Below, one piece after another: positions 49,001 through 56,485 of a stretch of DNA of 64,000 bases. The notes beneath the pieces were generated by a model. It had not been told where the DNA came from. It searched no databases and saw nothing but the letters and a program-made list of their open reading frames with translations. The stretch's first letter is position 1, and the number at the start of each line of letters is the position of its first letter. This stretch comes from Sipunculus nudus (Eukaryota > Annelida > Sipuncula > Golfingiida > Sipunculidae), in the NCBI GenBank assembly GCA_026874595.1, contig CM049306.1, positions 53,536,019-53,600,018 of the forward strand. The letters are read 5' to 3'. Made by a program: the position numbers and the translations under genes.

Positions 49001-52000
49001 AATAGAGGGGTTTTACTGAAACAAAGATTTGATCTGTTTTTACCTGTGATGTGTGATTCCAAATAAATTTTTTTGGTATACATCTCTTGATACCACTTGT
49101 TTCTCACACCTAGTGGAGGAATTTAGTACCTCAAGGGATATGTGGCATAATACAGGATTTATCATATTTAAAGAAAACATTTGCTTCATCAAGTTCATGA
49201 TAGAATCATTTTGTACATGGGTGGAGGTGTGTGATCTGAAGGTGCTTTGCTCATTATATATCAATATTTTCATACCTGCTCATAGTCAGTAACCCAACAT
49301 TGTTTTCTGGGTTGGACCGTGTCTTGGAATGGCATATTAGGTTGACAGCATCCTGCTGGGCCTGTAATCGTGTGGGCAAGAAATCTCCATTCCTCATATA
49401 GTCACTGCTGTCAACGCTGCAAACAAAAATTAGTATATGACAAACCATAAGTATTAACAGCACATATGTCACGGTTTTTGAAACCGTTCCTACAGTTAAC
49501 TAATGATTAATATAATATTTAGGAAGTTAATAGGTATAACTAGAACTGGTTACAGTGTATGTGTTAATCAGAGCATTTTTTGCTGTTTTATTGGTACAGC
49601 TATTAGTAATCGTGTCTTCACTTCTTGTATTGACAGTACTGTCAATCATAAGTATATGTAGTGACAGCACCAGTGGATGTTAAAGAACTGTCAGTTGCAT
49701 TGTTGTCTATAAACGGTAACTTGTACGTGTTTTAACGGTTGGGATTGTGATCATTAGGGGTCCTATCCATAATCATAATTATTCTAAAGTGTTATAAACT
49801 CTTGCATTATCATTATTTAACCAGATCAGATTAGAATAACCAGGTAGTGTGTGTGTGATAGGCGGCATGAAATCATGTAAGCACATGGTATTTCCACGGC
49901 TCGAGCGGCCCGAGCGATATTGAGGGATTCAGTAAAATAAGATGGGAAAACATTGTTCTTTCGGTCTTACCTTAACAATCAGGCATTAGATAGACCTCAT
50001 AGATTAATTCTTTTGGTAATATGATATGTGTCATGTACAATAATAGCCGTTTAATCCCTGGGAAAACAATGTTGCAAGACATCAGCTGACTGGCGTTTGT
50101 TGACAACATTTTGGAACTATTTGCTTAGTTCCTGATAGCTAGTTATGGATAGCTTGAACTCAGTTACTTGCGGCGTAGTGATATGGGCTTACCCATGTGT
50201 TCTGTGATTGGCTGTTGACCGCAGGGTGCAGGGCGGGGTATTTGAACTTCAGTAAGGCCAGACTGATGCTTAATGCTTTCACATTTCTTAATTATAATAG
50301 TAAACACTTAGTTATAACAGGCTATTGCTAGTTAATAGTAAAACATATAGCTTTCTTTAAGTTTCAATCACTGAAGTAAGCGACCTCTTTTTTGGCCACA
50401 GGATCACATGGTATGTGACCAGTTTTGGCCACAGGCCTAACCCTATAAAGGAGGCGACACCCAGCGCAGAAGATTTTGGTCGTCAGCTCCTGACGTAAAC
50501 CACTTAGATGTAACACCCTGAGCCTAACTATTCTGGCATTAAATGAACGGGAATAAATATTCTGAAACGGATTTGGTCATTTAACTAGTGTAGTTTACAT
50601 ATTACAACAATCTAATTAATATCCTAGAAATGGCCACTGTGACCCAGGGAGTTGGGCCACAGCATGTGACCAAGGGAGTTGGGCCACGGCATGTGACCCA
50701 GGAAGTTGGGTCACAGCTTGTGACCCAGGTTGTGCCACCTGTGGCCAAGAAAGATGTGCCACAGCCTGTGACCCAAAGTGTGCCACAGCCTGTGACCCGG
50801 AAAGTAATTGTGGCCAGTAAAGTAGTTGTGCCACCAGTCATGCCACCTGAGACCAGGAAAGTTGTGCCAAGAGGTGTGGGTCGGGGAATTAGCCCTAAAA
50901 GTATAAGCTTTTGACTATGAATATTATAACCTGGAGTTGAAGTACTGATGGGATATCAGACTAAATAGCCATGTTGGTAGTGCACATAAAAATGATTACT
51001 TTATTACTGTAGTTTCACTGTACACTGCTATACATGTGCATAGTTGTACTTGGATGAAAACTGATTGATTAGCGGGCTAGTAATTTAATTACAGACAGGT
51101 TTTGATTATCCATTAGTCAGCTGACTGATATTCATTTAGAGTATTTTAGTGCCCCTGTAACTATTGGTAACCAGGATAACATTAAATGTTAATATGAATA
51201 AGCATGTTCCAGCTATTTGCTGGATCCTCCTTTGAGGAGAATGTGTATATAGTTTTTCTAACAATATTCAAACTTTCTTTGGACTTCTTTATTATTGTGC
51301 GAACACCAGTATATGATGTGTGGGCATGTATGTGAGACAGTTACCAATATACCTTAAGAAATAATATTTCTTTTGGGTTAACTTTAATTAGGCTATCCTG
51401 ACAAACCAAAATAACATAGATTAATAGTACACGGTTACAGCAGCAGAATGTCCTGGTCTGCCAAATAAAACCAGCAGGCTGGGCCCACGACACATACTAG
51501 TCCAGATGAAATTTTTCAAATAAGCCAGAGTGTATTGCTTTAGTCAAGCAGTGGTATTTTTAGCCAAATAATAAATCTTCAGGCCAATGCAACATCTATT
51601 TTGATCTATTATTGCCAGAAACTGTTCCATTTATAGTCATAACACAATTTCTTCAAGCTTTGATACACCAAAAATGATCAAACTCTTGACAAGGTTAACA
51701 TCACTTACATCTTGAAGGGGCACAAATTTTGCCTTTGGAAGCTCTGTTTATGTTGCTTACACAAGGCATAATTTCAGCATTTGTTGAATCAACATGGCAG
51801 AATTTTTGTGATGTTGCATAATGCGTTTGCTGCAGGATACATTTTTGTACAGTATACAGTTGTTACAATTGATTAAAAAATAATTAACTTCTACATATTT
51901 TACATATTCAAGGTTCTTTGTGGTATAAGTTACTGGCATTTACCTAATTTTCCCAGAAGTTATTCCCAGGTTTTCCACTGTCCTGGAAAAAAGTTTATCC

Positions 52001-53567
52001 CAGGAAAAACTGCAACCCTGTTGTGAATACAGGGAAGCGATTTCCAAACACAAACAGGTTTTCAATTATCCTAAACTCCATCACCTGTTATCTATATATT
52101 GCCATGAGAGTTACACTCACAAACTTGTTTTTTCCACATGTAGCATGCATTTACTATGGCTGGTTTCATATTCATGAGGTTAAATTTGTCAAATTTCCTC
52201 TTGTTCAGTGTTTTGCGAGGGTTCTATTTTTTTTTTCAAGATCTCACAGTAAACTACACAGAATTGTCTGAGTTATCTGACATGCTTGTGAATATCTTTA
52301 CATTTCAAGGATTCAAGGACCTATGTTAAAGCCAACAAGCTTTATTCTGTGGTCATTATAAGTATGATAATGTGAAATATCTCATGTTATTGGTGATATC
52401 AGTCTTCCACATATGGTAAACAAAAAATATTTGTCAATATTAATAACATCACACTTCTGTCTTGTTGCTGTACAGGCATAGTTTATTTCTGTGAGATATT
52501 TAGGTTGCCTGTCTGAGTTGTCTTAAATACAATGGTTTTATTTTCACAATAATTTCCTGTCATGAATACTGCGAATTTGAAACCCTTGCAAACAAAACAT
52601 CAACCACAGTAACCAAAAGAACATGTGAAATAAACTCAAATCATAGAGACCACAGTTTTACATTTTTAATTAATAAGTTTCTTTCTTATCCCTTCCAAGA
52701 TGCTTTAATCTTATTTGTTCTGCTGCTCTACATCAGCATCTTAGGCTCCACCCAGTGACCCTACGCAGTGCCAGTCAGCAAACTTATGATAAAGATAGGT
52801 ACTGAACCCACGTTTTTCTGCATTATATTGCCGTTAAAATGTAGGTTCAGTTGGTTTTTTAGCGCCCTGAAGCTCATCTCAATATAATGCATCTATACAA
52901 ACATATTATTTTCAATTTAATAATATTCAATGGATCATGACTGTTTTTCCTGAAATTAAATAGTTAAAACTTTAACAATGTTTTACAGGTCTGTTCTTGT
53001 TGTAAAGTACACAAATTCAATTTCCCCAGTCACTCAGAATATTTCCTGGGTTGGCATTTCCCAAAACCAGAGAATGAATTCATGTTGATGGCTAAGTCCA
53101 CAGGCATCTGTGTGTTACTATGGTTACCATTATGATGTCACACCTATTAAAATTGTACCATAGCCTGCTACCGCATGAAGTTATTGGGAGAGAGCTTGAA
53201 CTTGACAGGTGGAAACTCGGGCGATAATACCAGGATTGAATGAGTCATTCAGGAATTCACTCAAGAATATGTCATGAATGTTACAACTATTAGTAAAACT
53301 GGAAATATATAACATTATATTATATTAGTTTTATATAAGTTTAAATTCTATGGAAATTCTGGTACAAAATCTACTATTTTATGGACATTGTTGCAAGAAA
53401 CCACAAAGGGTTCAAGTTGCTGCATCATTCATCACACCTTGGCTATTACGCATCATGATCTACATGTTTTACAACAAAATGCACAACGGAATACGCCAGG
53501 ACTGATATAATTATAAAGTGGAACATGTTCGGCTCTCTTACCATATCATAGTACTTTCCAAAACCAT
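6894..53567 (-). CDS. PSMD4: 26S proteasome non-ATPase regulatory subunit 4 (Rpn10/S5a), complete, 11 coding exons
   Basis: Rpn10 is a ubiquitin receptor of the 19S regulatory particle. It binds polyubiquitin chains on proteasome substrates and helps join base to lid, in cytoplasm and nucleus. All eleven exons have AG/GT borders and join in frame: 1173 nt, 390 amino acids (human about 377). Residues ~2-190 form the VWA domain (opening [20 protein letters not shown], later [13 protein letters not shown] and [20 protein letters not shown]). Three ubiquitin-interacting-motif cores follow at about 217-224, 262-269 and 293-300, each with hydrophobic-x-x-Ala-hydrophobic-x-x-Ser. The C-terminus has the conserved [14 protein letters not shown] and a Lys/Asp-rich tail. 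Intron 7 is unusually long. No stops, frameshifts or missing exons were seen, so the gene looks functional. It is divergent from the RCC1-like gene. Confidence 0.97.
7080..8898 (-). other. PSMD4 intron 10
   Basis: AT-rich and non-coding. No element with clear ends was recognised, and the plus-strand open frame at 8019-8252 has no identifiable product. Confidence 0.7.
8899..8975 (-). CDS. PSMD4: PSMD4 coding exon 10
   Basis: Acceptor TTTAACAG, then [20 protein letters not shown] and EAQDTK, donor AAG|GTTTGT. 77 nt. This is the acidic linker between the last UIM and the C-terminal block. It is poorly conserved in sequence, but its place, phase and PMDVEE (human AMDTSE) fit. Confidence 0.9.
8976..10205 (-). 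other. PSMD4 intron 9
   Basis: Non-coding and AT-rich. Nothing with recognisable boundaries was seen. Confidence 0.7.
10206..10352 (-). CDS. PSMD4: PSMD4 coding exon 9 (two UIMs)
   Basis: Acceptor TTTCCAG, donor G|GTAGGA. 147 nt, residues ~255-304. It carries the extra UIM-like [12 protein letters not shown] and the canonical [18 protein letters not shown]. The second is the high-affinity ubiquitin-binding UIM of the family. Confidence 0.97.
10747..10852 (-). CDS. PSMD4: PSMD4 coding exon 8 (UIM1, second half)
   Basis: Acceptor TTTTCAG, then [20 protein letters not shown], donor G|GTCAGT. 106 nt. It completes UIM1, whose first half is in exon 7, and the charged helix after it. Exon 7 lies about 28.5 kb away. 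Confidence 0.97.
11280..11515 (+). repeat. dispersed repeat, copy 1 (second copy at 30130-30330)
   Basis: Stretches such as GGGATGATTTTAAAGT, CAGTTACTGCAA-like and GCTGATTCATCATA are shared in order with 30130-30330, with many differences. It belongs to an old repeat of unknown type. Confidence 0.5.
11545..11690 (+). repeat. single dispersed monomer of the GACA-rich array family
   Basis: It matches one unit of the array at 5740-6475 (AGACACTCCAAAACCAGTCC, ACTGACCCAAATTTGAATG, GGATAATATTTAGAAAAG) and ends in (GACA)n. Confidence 0.8.
12063..12082. repeat. (AT)n microsatellite
   Basis: Ten AT dinucleotides in intron 7. Confidence 0.9.
12083..13580. other. intronic DNA, nothing firm
   Basis: No supported gene. 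The open frame at 12303-12620 has no recognisable product and low codon quality. Confidence 0.4.
13590..13855 (+). mobile_element. SINE copy without a clear tRNA head
   Basis: The body matches the SINE at 382-668 (TACTGGGAAGGTTACC; CGGGATTAGCTCTG; CCAGTAGGC). The pol III head is not clearly readable, so this is probably a 5'-truncated or diverged copy. Confidence 0.65.
14312..16039 (+). mobile_element. satellite-bearing Helentron/pearl-like element (GGGGCATA family)
   Basis: It starts CTAGATGTGATGG, followed by a GC-rich hairpin (TGCCCCCCCCTGGGGCA near 14335-14351). It carries about nine tandem units and ends in a strong hairpin (16009-16039) with arms TATGCCCC and GGGGCATA around GCCAC-TTT-GTGGC. 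5' TGCCCC pairs with the 3' GGGGCA arm. No transposase is present. Non-autonomous Helentron relatives (HINE, DINE-1, bivalve pearl) have this plan; the assignment is an inference. Confidence 0.7.
14400..15950 (+). repeat. tandem array of ~180-bp monomers, about nine copies
   Basis: The marker GAACTCGATCTGTAACTGG recurs near 14432, 14612, 14793, 14953, 15137, 15317, 15497, 15676 and 15853. Spacing is 177-184 bp except one 160-bp interval, where about 20 bp are missing. Each unit also carries ACCAAAAATCAGGCC, TATCTGCAGGCATTGCGAA and CATGAAATTTTCTATGTT. Confidence 0.93.
16040..19590. other. intronic DNA, no recognised features
   Basis: AT-rich, with scattered short poly-A/T tracts. Open frames at 17348-17602, 17835-18089 and 18452-18646 lack any recognisable family signature and are treated as chance. 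Confidence 0.4.
19600..21060. repeat. degenerate direct repeats
   Basis: A ~130-bp block (TCAGATATGACTC, ACAAACATT, ATTTGGTGATGACAGCTCC, TTCTAAGTTTAG) occurs at 20290-20420 and again at 20925-21055, with a weaker version near 19735-19800. Other blocks repeat between (GAACAAATTTGAATGATCA-like; GGATCATTTCTGTG-like). It is probably an old satellite-bearing element without readable ends. Confidence 0.6.
19926..19990. repeat. short palindromic TCTAGAC repeat cluster
   Basis: CTAGAC/GTCTAG units occur six times in about 65 bp, alternating with CGATGTG, GCC, AATGTG and ATATTG spacers. TCTAGACGTCTAGA-type palindromes make it self-complementary at several registers. Confidence 0.8.
21061..21975. other. 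intronic DNA, nothing recognised
   Basis: No structure or gene was found. Confidence 0.4.
21976..23137 (+). mobile_element. satellite-bearing Helentron/pearl-like element (GGCGGATAC family), copy 1
   Basis: 5' start CTAGAATAC, then GCGACTACGTGTATCCGCC. Inside are ~140-bp monomers, each with the palindrome GGTGGCGCCACC or a near version. A C/G-rich 3' part follows (GCGGCGGCGGCG), and the element ends in hairpin GTATCCGC-AAAACTGTTT-TGGCGGATAC (23106-23133). The 3' arm GGCGGATAC is the reverse complement of the 5' GTATCCGCC, i.e. subterminal inverted repeats. No protein is encoded; the open frames ([14 protein letters not shown] and similar) recur in every copy because of the repeats. Confidence 0.85.
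23173..24939. mobile_element. candidate DNA transposon with 31-bp terminal inverted repeats
   Basis: The left end (23173-23203, TGGTACTTGGTAAAACC, then GGACTCGGAC) and right end (24909-24939) are inverted copies with 2 mismatches in 31 bp. Flanks TGCATCC (23166-23172) and TGCACCC (24940-24946) look like a 7-bp target duplication with one change. The interior is AT-rich with no transposase, so it would be non-autonomous. It could instead be two inverted fragments of one repeat, since a similar GGAGTCCGG motif recurs at 24707-24730. Confidence 0.5.
23600..23725 (+). repeat. fragment of the TTAA MITE family seen at 57087 and 57949
   Basis: It shares TTTACAGGAGTAAGCAAACG, ATTTTGGCAGGTACA and TTTATTTCA...GAGAAG with those elements in the same order. 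Termini are not preserved here. Confidence 0.6.
24947..26020. other. intronic DNA, nothing recognised
   Basis: No gene or bounded element. The open frame at 25356-25610 has no recognisable product. Confidence 0.4.
26021..27260 (+). mobile_element. satellite-bearing Helentron/pearl-like element (GGGGATAC family)
   Basis: It starts CTAGATATTTCTATGCGGTG with GTATCCCC close behind (near 26046). Internal degenerate units carry GGTGGCACCACCTGTCTTCTG (about 26181 and 26608), GGCGCCACCAG (26935) and many AAGGTCA/TGACCTT words. It ends in hairpin GTATCCCC-TGACTTTGTC-TGGGGATAC (27230-27256). Again a 5' subterminal sequence pairs with the 3' hairpin arm. It is a diverged relative of the GGCGGATAC family. 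Confidence 0.75.
27667..27824. repeat. 61-bp inverted repeat with a 36-bp loop
   Basis: Arms 27667-27727 and 27764-27824 are reverse complements with a single mismatch; they include CTCAATAATGTTCC and GCCCTTAAAAATGAAATTTT. A partial third copy of the outer arm follows to 27842. Confidence 0.92.
27843..30129. other. intronic AT-rich DNA with a TTA/TAA microsatellite
   Basis: No gene was found. An impure (TAA/TTA)n tract lies at 28589-28667. Confidence 0.5.
30130..30332 (+). repeat. dispersed repeat, copy 2 (first copy at 11280-11515)
   Basis: It shares AACAAGCAAAT, GGGATGATTTTAAAGT, GCTGATTCATCATA and other words in order. It is interrupted on its right side by the next element. Confidence 0.5.
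33117..34863 (+). mobile_element. satellite-bearing Helentron/pearl-like element (GGCGGATAC family), copy 2, nested
   Basis: 5' CTAGAATACGGGTAG, then GCGACTACGTGTATCC; 3' hairpin GTATCCGC...GCGGATAC (34830-34859) after a (CGG)n run. Four near-identical stretches of ~140-bp A/B monomers sit inside. It is the longest copy here and closely resembles copy 1, including the same C-run typed differently by one base. It is inserted in a neighbouring element whose sequence continues on both sides. Confidence 0.88.
33700..34560 (+). repeat. dimeric satellite: ~279-bp A+B unit, three copies
   Basis: GAGATATGAGCTTGGATGTC marks A units (34061 and 34340, 279 bp apart). The palindrome GGTGGCGCCACC or a one-base variant recurs near 33821, 33972, 34104, 34252, 34382 and 34533, alternating ~150 and ~131 bp. 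A units read GTAGGTGGCG...TGTCACAAAATCAG; B units read CAGGTGGCGCCACCATTTTT. Confidence 0.88.
35238..35575. other. short spacer between two related elements
   Basis: No feature recognised. It separates the 3' end of one GACCCATGGGTC-family copy from the 5' end of the next. Confidence 0.5.
35576..37995 (+). mobile_element. satellite-bearing element (GACCCATGGGTC family), copy 2
   Basis: 5' ACAAGTGACCCATGGGTCAT, then GACGCTCAGCTG; 3' a GACGGAC-rich stretch, CTATAGCCCAGC, then AGTCAGCTGAGCTAAAAA. These ends match copy 1, but the interior is unlike it: from ~36900 on it has degenerate ~138-bp units rich in TGACCTTTGACC. Confidence 0.65.
36900..37760 (+). repeat. ~138-bp tandem units carrying TGACCTTTGACCT
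   Basis: Successive units carry a GACCTTGACCTTTGACC block followed by CTCAAAATCAATAGG, TTCTTCCCC, GTTGGTAGGTGAGCTATATG and GAAAG...AAGGTTTGGG. The block occurs near 36918, 37233, 37500 and 37640; other units are diverged. Confidence 0.75.
37996..39350. other. intronic DNA at the 3' side of exon 7
   Basis: Nothing firm apart from a (CA)n microsatellite at 39003-39020 and a short one near 38600. Confidence 0.5.
39003..39020. repeat. (CA)n microsatellite
   Basis: Nine CA dinucleotides. Confidence 0.9.
39351..39510 (-). CDS. PSMD4: PSMD4 coding exon 7
   Basis: Acceptor TTTTTTCAG, donor CTG|GTCAGT. 160 nt. It reads [20 protein letters not shown], a Gly-rich stretch, and [15 protein letters not shown], which is the end of the VWA domain and the first half of UIM1. 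Confidence 0.97.
39619..42632 (+). mobile_element. element carrying a large ~144-bp satellite array
   Basis: The 5' side TTAGATGTGGTCGGACATGG resembles the CTAGATGTGATGG start of the element at 14312. The 3' side is a short GACAGAAGGATGGACAG tail, a palindrome AGTGATCACT, and CTATAGGGC. It fills most of PSMD4 intron 6. Ends are less clear than in the other families, so the element call is weaker than the array call. Confidence 0.55.
39880..42565 (+). repeat. tandem array of ~144-bp monomers, about 19 copies
   Basis: GGAAAGCTGCAG recurs about 19 times between 39926 and 42536, roughly every 144 bp. A typical monomer reads ATTCAATAGGTCTGGAGCCC, TCATAGGTCCTTATCATCCC, TGTGAATTTGGGAAAGCTGC, GTTGTTGTTGAGTTATC, AAAGAAAATCAGCGATTGGG, CTGTGGCGGCCATATTGGAA. 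Variants recur at multiples of the unit length, showing higher-order duplication. Confidence 0.95.
42700..43065 (+). mobile_element. GAGCACC-family element fragment, copy 2
   Basis: It shares GTGACCTCTGACATCATTT, AATGCATGGGTTTTGC and CAAAATGCATCATATTTCTG with 2909-3711, and ends near a GTCC-TGCC-GGAC hairpin (about 43047-43058). The 5' end is missing. Confidence 0.6.
43292..43353 (-). CDS. PSMD4: PSMD4 coding exon 6
   Basis: Acceptor TTTTCAG, donor ACCAG|GTAAAC. 62 nt. It reads [20 protein letters not shown], part of the VWA domain. Confidence 0.96.
43640..44235. repeat. degenerate ~131-bp repeats rich in AAGGTCA
   Basis: The block GATTTGACCTTAAAGATAAA followed by GGTCAAGGTCA recurs in variant form near 43735, 43869 and 44132, in PSMD4 intron 5. 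No ends are readable. Confidence 0.6.
44382..44450 (-). CDS. PSMD4: PSMD4 coding exon 5
   Basis: Acceptor TTATAG, donor GAG|GTTTGT. 69 nt, phase 0 on both sides. It reads [20 protein letters not shown] then GEE, nearly identical to vertebrate Rpn10. Confidence 0.98.
44693..45581. mobile_element. hAT-type DNA element, non-autonomous
   Basis: 889 bp with terminal inverted repeats TAGTGGTGGG / CCCACCACTA. It is flanked by 8-bp target duplications CTACATAC (44685-44692) and CTAAATAC (45582-45589), one base apart. CGGTTTG words and ATCGATCATCG / TCGATGATCA near the two ends continue the inversion. Eight-bp duplications and TAGTGGTG-type ends are typical of hAT transposons. A 130-codon open frame (45010-45402) does not resemble the known hAT transposase motifs. 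Confidence 0.82.
45688..47131 (+). mobile_element. satellite-bearing Helentron/pearl-like element (GGCGGATAC family), copy 3
   Basis: 5' CTAGAATATGAGTAG, then GCGTCTACGTGTATCCGCC; internal GGTGGCGCCACC monomers (near 45834, 45980, 46108, 46255, 46384, 46533, 46663); 3' hairpin GTATCCGC...GGGGATAC (47098-47127). The 3' flank before the hairpin has TGTGACCCGATAATTTG and GGAGTTCTCCGGAAACG, as in the other copies. It is more diverged than copies 1 and 2. Confidence 0.85.
47218..47304 (-). CDS. PSMD4: PSMD4 coding exon 4
   Basis: Acceptor TTGTAG, donor GAG|GTTTGT. 87 nt. It reads [20 protein letters not shown] then SPIIEDEKE, a VWA core strand and loop. Confidence 0.98.
47305..47804 (-). other. 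PSMD4 intron 3
   Basis: A short intron with nothing recognised in it. Confidence 0.8.
47805..47916 (-). CDS. PSMD4: PSMD4 coding exon 3
   Basis: Acceptor TTTCAG, donor CAT|GTAAGT. 112 nt. It reads [20 protein letters not shown] then [17 protein letters not shown], in the VWA domain. Confidence 0.97.
48076..48473. mobile_element. hAT-type MITE
   Basis: 398 bp starting TAGGCCTGAAAGG and ending GTTTCAGCCCTA (imperfect inverted ends, further paired through ACTCGAGTA / TACTCGAGT). It is flanked by a perfect 8-bp duplication TTTATAAG (48068-48075 and 48474-48481). It is too short to encode a transposase. Confidence 0.85.
49276..49416 (-). CDS. PSMD4: PSMD4 coding exon 2
   Basis: Acceptor GTTTGCAG, donor AGCAG|GTATGA. 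141 nt. It reads [46 protein letters not shown]. Asp and Ser of the metal-binding-type VWA site region sit at its start. Confidence 0.98.
49468..50609 (+). mobile_element. candidate long terminal repeat (LTR)
   Basis: It begins TGTCACGGTTTTTGAAACCG, an inverted-repeat start like many LTRs. It has CCTATAAAGG (TATA box, about 50442-50451), then an AATAAA signal (50551-50556), and ends ATTACAACA. The order TATA, short leader, AATAAA, CA fits U3-R-U5. No second copy, clear primer-binding site or convincing target duplication was found, so this may be a solo or broken LTR, or a mis-call. Confidence 0.4.
50630..50914 (+). CDS. unidentified 94-codon ORF with 9-residue repeats
   Basis: An ATG shortly after the LTR-like block opens 94 codons, starting [21 protein letters not shown] 27-bp minisatellite gives three 9-residue repeats of the form VTxxVGxxH, followed by Val/Pro-rich variants ([14 protein letters not shown]). 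It could be the start of a retrotransposon gag, or a minisatellite that is open by chance: most of the minus strand is open too. No known domain was seen. Confidence 0.3.
   Translation: MATVTQGVGPQHVTKGVGPRHVTQEVGSQLVTQVVPPVAKKDVPQPVTQSVPQPVTRKVIVASKVVVPPVMPPETRKVVPRGVGRGISPKSISF
50915..53541. other. PSMD4 intron 1, distal part
   Basis: Non-coding AT-rich DNA. No bounded element or gene was recognised. Confidence 0.5.
53542..53567 (-). CDS. PSMD4: PSMD4 coding exon 1 (start codon)
   Basis: ATG at 53567-53565 begins MVLESTMI plus two bases of a Cys codon completed in exon 2, with donor TATG|GTAAG. The N-terminus matches animal Rpn10 almost exactly (human MVLESTMVCVDN), which fixes the start. 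Confidence 0.95.
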
Positions 53568-53770
53568 TGTGAAGTGATATTTGTGCCTGCTTACTTCACC
53601 GCAGATTATCTCTCCCGTTTGTTGAGCTTTCTGTCACCCGTCCCGTAATCACTTTGCAACGCTCCATTTGATTGGATAAGCAAAATATCAGGAGCCAATC
53701 AAATTAGCTCTTACATCTCTTAGGACACCCGATTTCCAGTTCCGACATAAACAAATCCATGTGTCATTTT
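53568..53770 (-). promoter_or_regulatory. PSMD4 5' UTR and proximal promoter region
   Basis: Two CCAAT boxes lie about 100-130 bp upstream of the start codon: CCAATC on the minus strand (near 53669-53675, GATTGGAT on plus) and AGCCAATCA on the plus strand (53693-53701). No TATA box is obvious at a sensible distance. The transcription start is unknown. Confidence 0.4.
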
Positions 53771-56265
53771 ATCAACCTTATGGAAAACCATTACTAGGAA
53801 ACGGATCAGAAATGAAATAGACCCAATGAAACGATCTGAGAGAAATAAATAATAGTTATGAACATATTGAATACGTTTTAAGAATTGGATGTGGACTTGT
53901 GACTAGCAAGCATTGTATACATGAGCACCAAACGTTCATGTTCTCTTAATATATAACGAAGTTTCTAAATATGAGAGCATACACCAGCTGATGAAAACAA
54001 CATGACACTTTTAAAAAGAGTAAAGTGGTCAAGAAAGGAGGAAAAAGGAGAATAATCAGCACAATTGCGTCAATTAAGACTCTTAAAAAAATACGAAGTT
54101 CAAAAGCCTTTTGAGCTGATGAAAATTGTATAATCGTTATTTAATGATAGGGCCTACTTATTAGATAATTCTTTCATCCCAGACAAAAAAACTATATCTT
54201 ATATAAATCTATAAAATATTACATAGGTTTAAAACTGGTACAGTTATCTTATTTATGGTATATATATATATTATATATATATACTTTAAACTTTTCATTC
54301 AGTTTTGAATTATTCATTCACCTTTACATAATTTGTAACATTTGAAAAAAAAATTAAAAGTTACACGTCCTATTTTTAGCATCCAGTAACAGTTGTTCAC
54401 TATTTAGTTGAATGCATGATTTAAACTATCATGACAATATCTTAATTACATATATAAAACTATCTACTATATGTATCTTTCTTGCTGAGACATGAAATTT
54501 TGGTATTTTATTGGATCAAGATTCAAAATTTCAGTTAGAGGGAACACAGAAAAATATAGTAGAAAAACAAAAACAAAGAGGCTTCTTCCAGATATTGTGC
54601 ACTGTACTTGTTTTTTTTTAATAGGTGCTTTAAATAGAATTCTAGAATTCCGTTTGGAATGAAAATAAATAAATAAATGTTAATAAATCATGTGAAAATG
54701 AATGAAAAGTTAAACAATATGTATACAATCAGAAATATCACTATGACAGGTTGAAAATAATGTAGACTTTATGAGGTCTTTAAGAGGTAAATTTAATATT
54801 TAAAAAAAATTAGATTTAGATTGATTTTCGATATAAAGGGGGTTTTTGCCAGTAATAATACTTTAAGACATTAATCTTGAAAGTTAACAAAACATTTCTT
54901 ATAACCTACTACAAAAGAAAAAAAAGAATGGATTAAGGCTAAACAAGTATGTTTCTCAGGAACCGCCCGCGTAAATTTTCACCCCCTGCATAAAAAAAAA
55001 TTATTTCGATTTTCATTTTTCAAGAAGATAAAATAATACAATTTTGATAAGATTTCTTTCGTTATGTAGTGCTTTTACCTGTTTAGCAAAAACAAATCTG
55101 TTTTTATCATGCTTTTCCCTGATGATATAAAATTTTATTGTAACATAAAAAAAGGTAAAAAAAAAAAAAAAAAAAGGAAGTATCTTAAAATAAAATGTTT
55201 ATGTAATTATTCATATATAATATCTGTATTCCAAGAAAATTACATTATCCTTACTTGTGACTATCCTAAAAATAAAGGTCGTATAGGTTACTTTATCTCC
55301 TGCGTCGCTTCAAGCTCATCAGTCGCCGGGATGTGGTAAGGGGGATCCATGTTCTTCCTATACATTTGCATTAATTTGCCAAATCGCTAGCTATGAAACC
55401 GTAACACATTGCAGGGAAAAGCGGGACAAGCTACTGATGTTTTATACCAAAAAAATAAACATTTAAGAAACACCAGCAATATTAGTTTTATATATGAATA
55501 TAAAATTAGGACTCGAAATTAAAAAAAAAAATTCCACCGGACTATTTGTCTGGTGGGTCAGAAAATTTCTTGGCCCTCGAATAATTTTATCGGAACTCAC
55601 TTTTTTCTTGTTCTTTTCTATTTGTTTAAATTTGTTTTTCTTTATTTTAATATATTAATACTAATGCGTTTCACATATTTGCCTTATTGTACATCCAATA
55701 AAAAAATTTGCAAAAGCTCAACGTTTTCACGTTATAATTAAAACATGACATGTCTTATAATGCAGATTGAAACGAGGTCCCTTTAATTATATTAAATTTT
55801 CCCCGTTTAGAGTTACTTACTTTGACATCAGTAGTCACGTTCGTTATATAATTTTATAGACTAGTCCATTCTTTGTATACTATAGAACTGGTTGAAATTA
55901 AAAATATAAATGGTCAACAAAGATTCCTAACATGATTTAATACTTACGAACGATTATATAGATAAGATAAAGTTTCCAACAGTATCCAAAGACGTTCCTT
56001 AAGATTCGAAATTTCACTTTTTTTTCTAATCATAAAACGATTTTGATTGACACGTAGAAGTGATCAGGAAACACAAGTTTTAAAATTTACTTTCATTTTT
56101 AAAGGAACGATTGTTAAAAGTTTTGGTATTTGAGATTTTCCGATAGTTTTAGCCAATGTTCGAAGACCTTGTACGCAAATAATGGACGAAAATAGTATAC
56201 AAATAATAAACCACTAATTTTTACCAGTATTTCGACCCTTATTTCTGGCCCTGTATATATATATA

Positions 56266-56304
<39 letters not shown>

Positions 56305-56485
56305 TATACACACATATATATATATAACACTTGTTCAGTGATGCTTGCTAATTTTTGGATGGACAGTAAACAATTCCAGTTTCAATATGCATTTCTTGTT
56401 TTACGTCGTATATGTATTTTCGGTGTAAACAACCCCATGTGGATTTCCTGGACCAGTAGTTTCCACAGCAAAGACGCTGTGCATC
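53771..56485. other. divergent intergenic region between PSMD4 and the RCC1-like gene
   Basis: AT-rich, with (AT)n at 54259-54283, poly-A at 55147-55175 and a long interrupted (AT)n at 56253-56327 just upstream of the RCC1-like start. No gene was recognised. Confidence 0.6.
56253..56327. repeat. (AT)n microsatellite upstream of the RCC1-like gene
   Basis: About 75 bp of AT repeats with a few interruptions, ending about 160 bp before the start codon. Confidence 0.92.
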
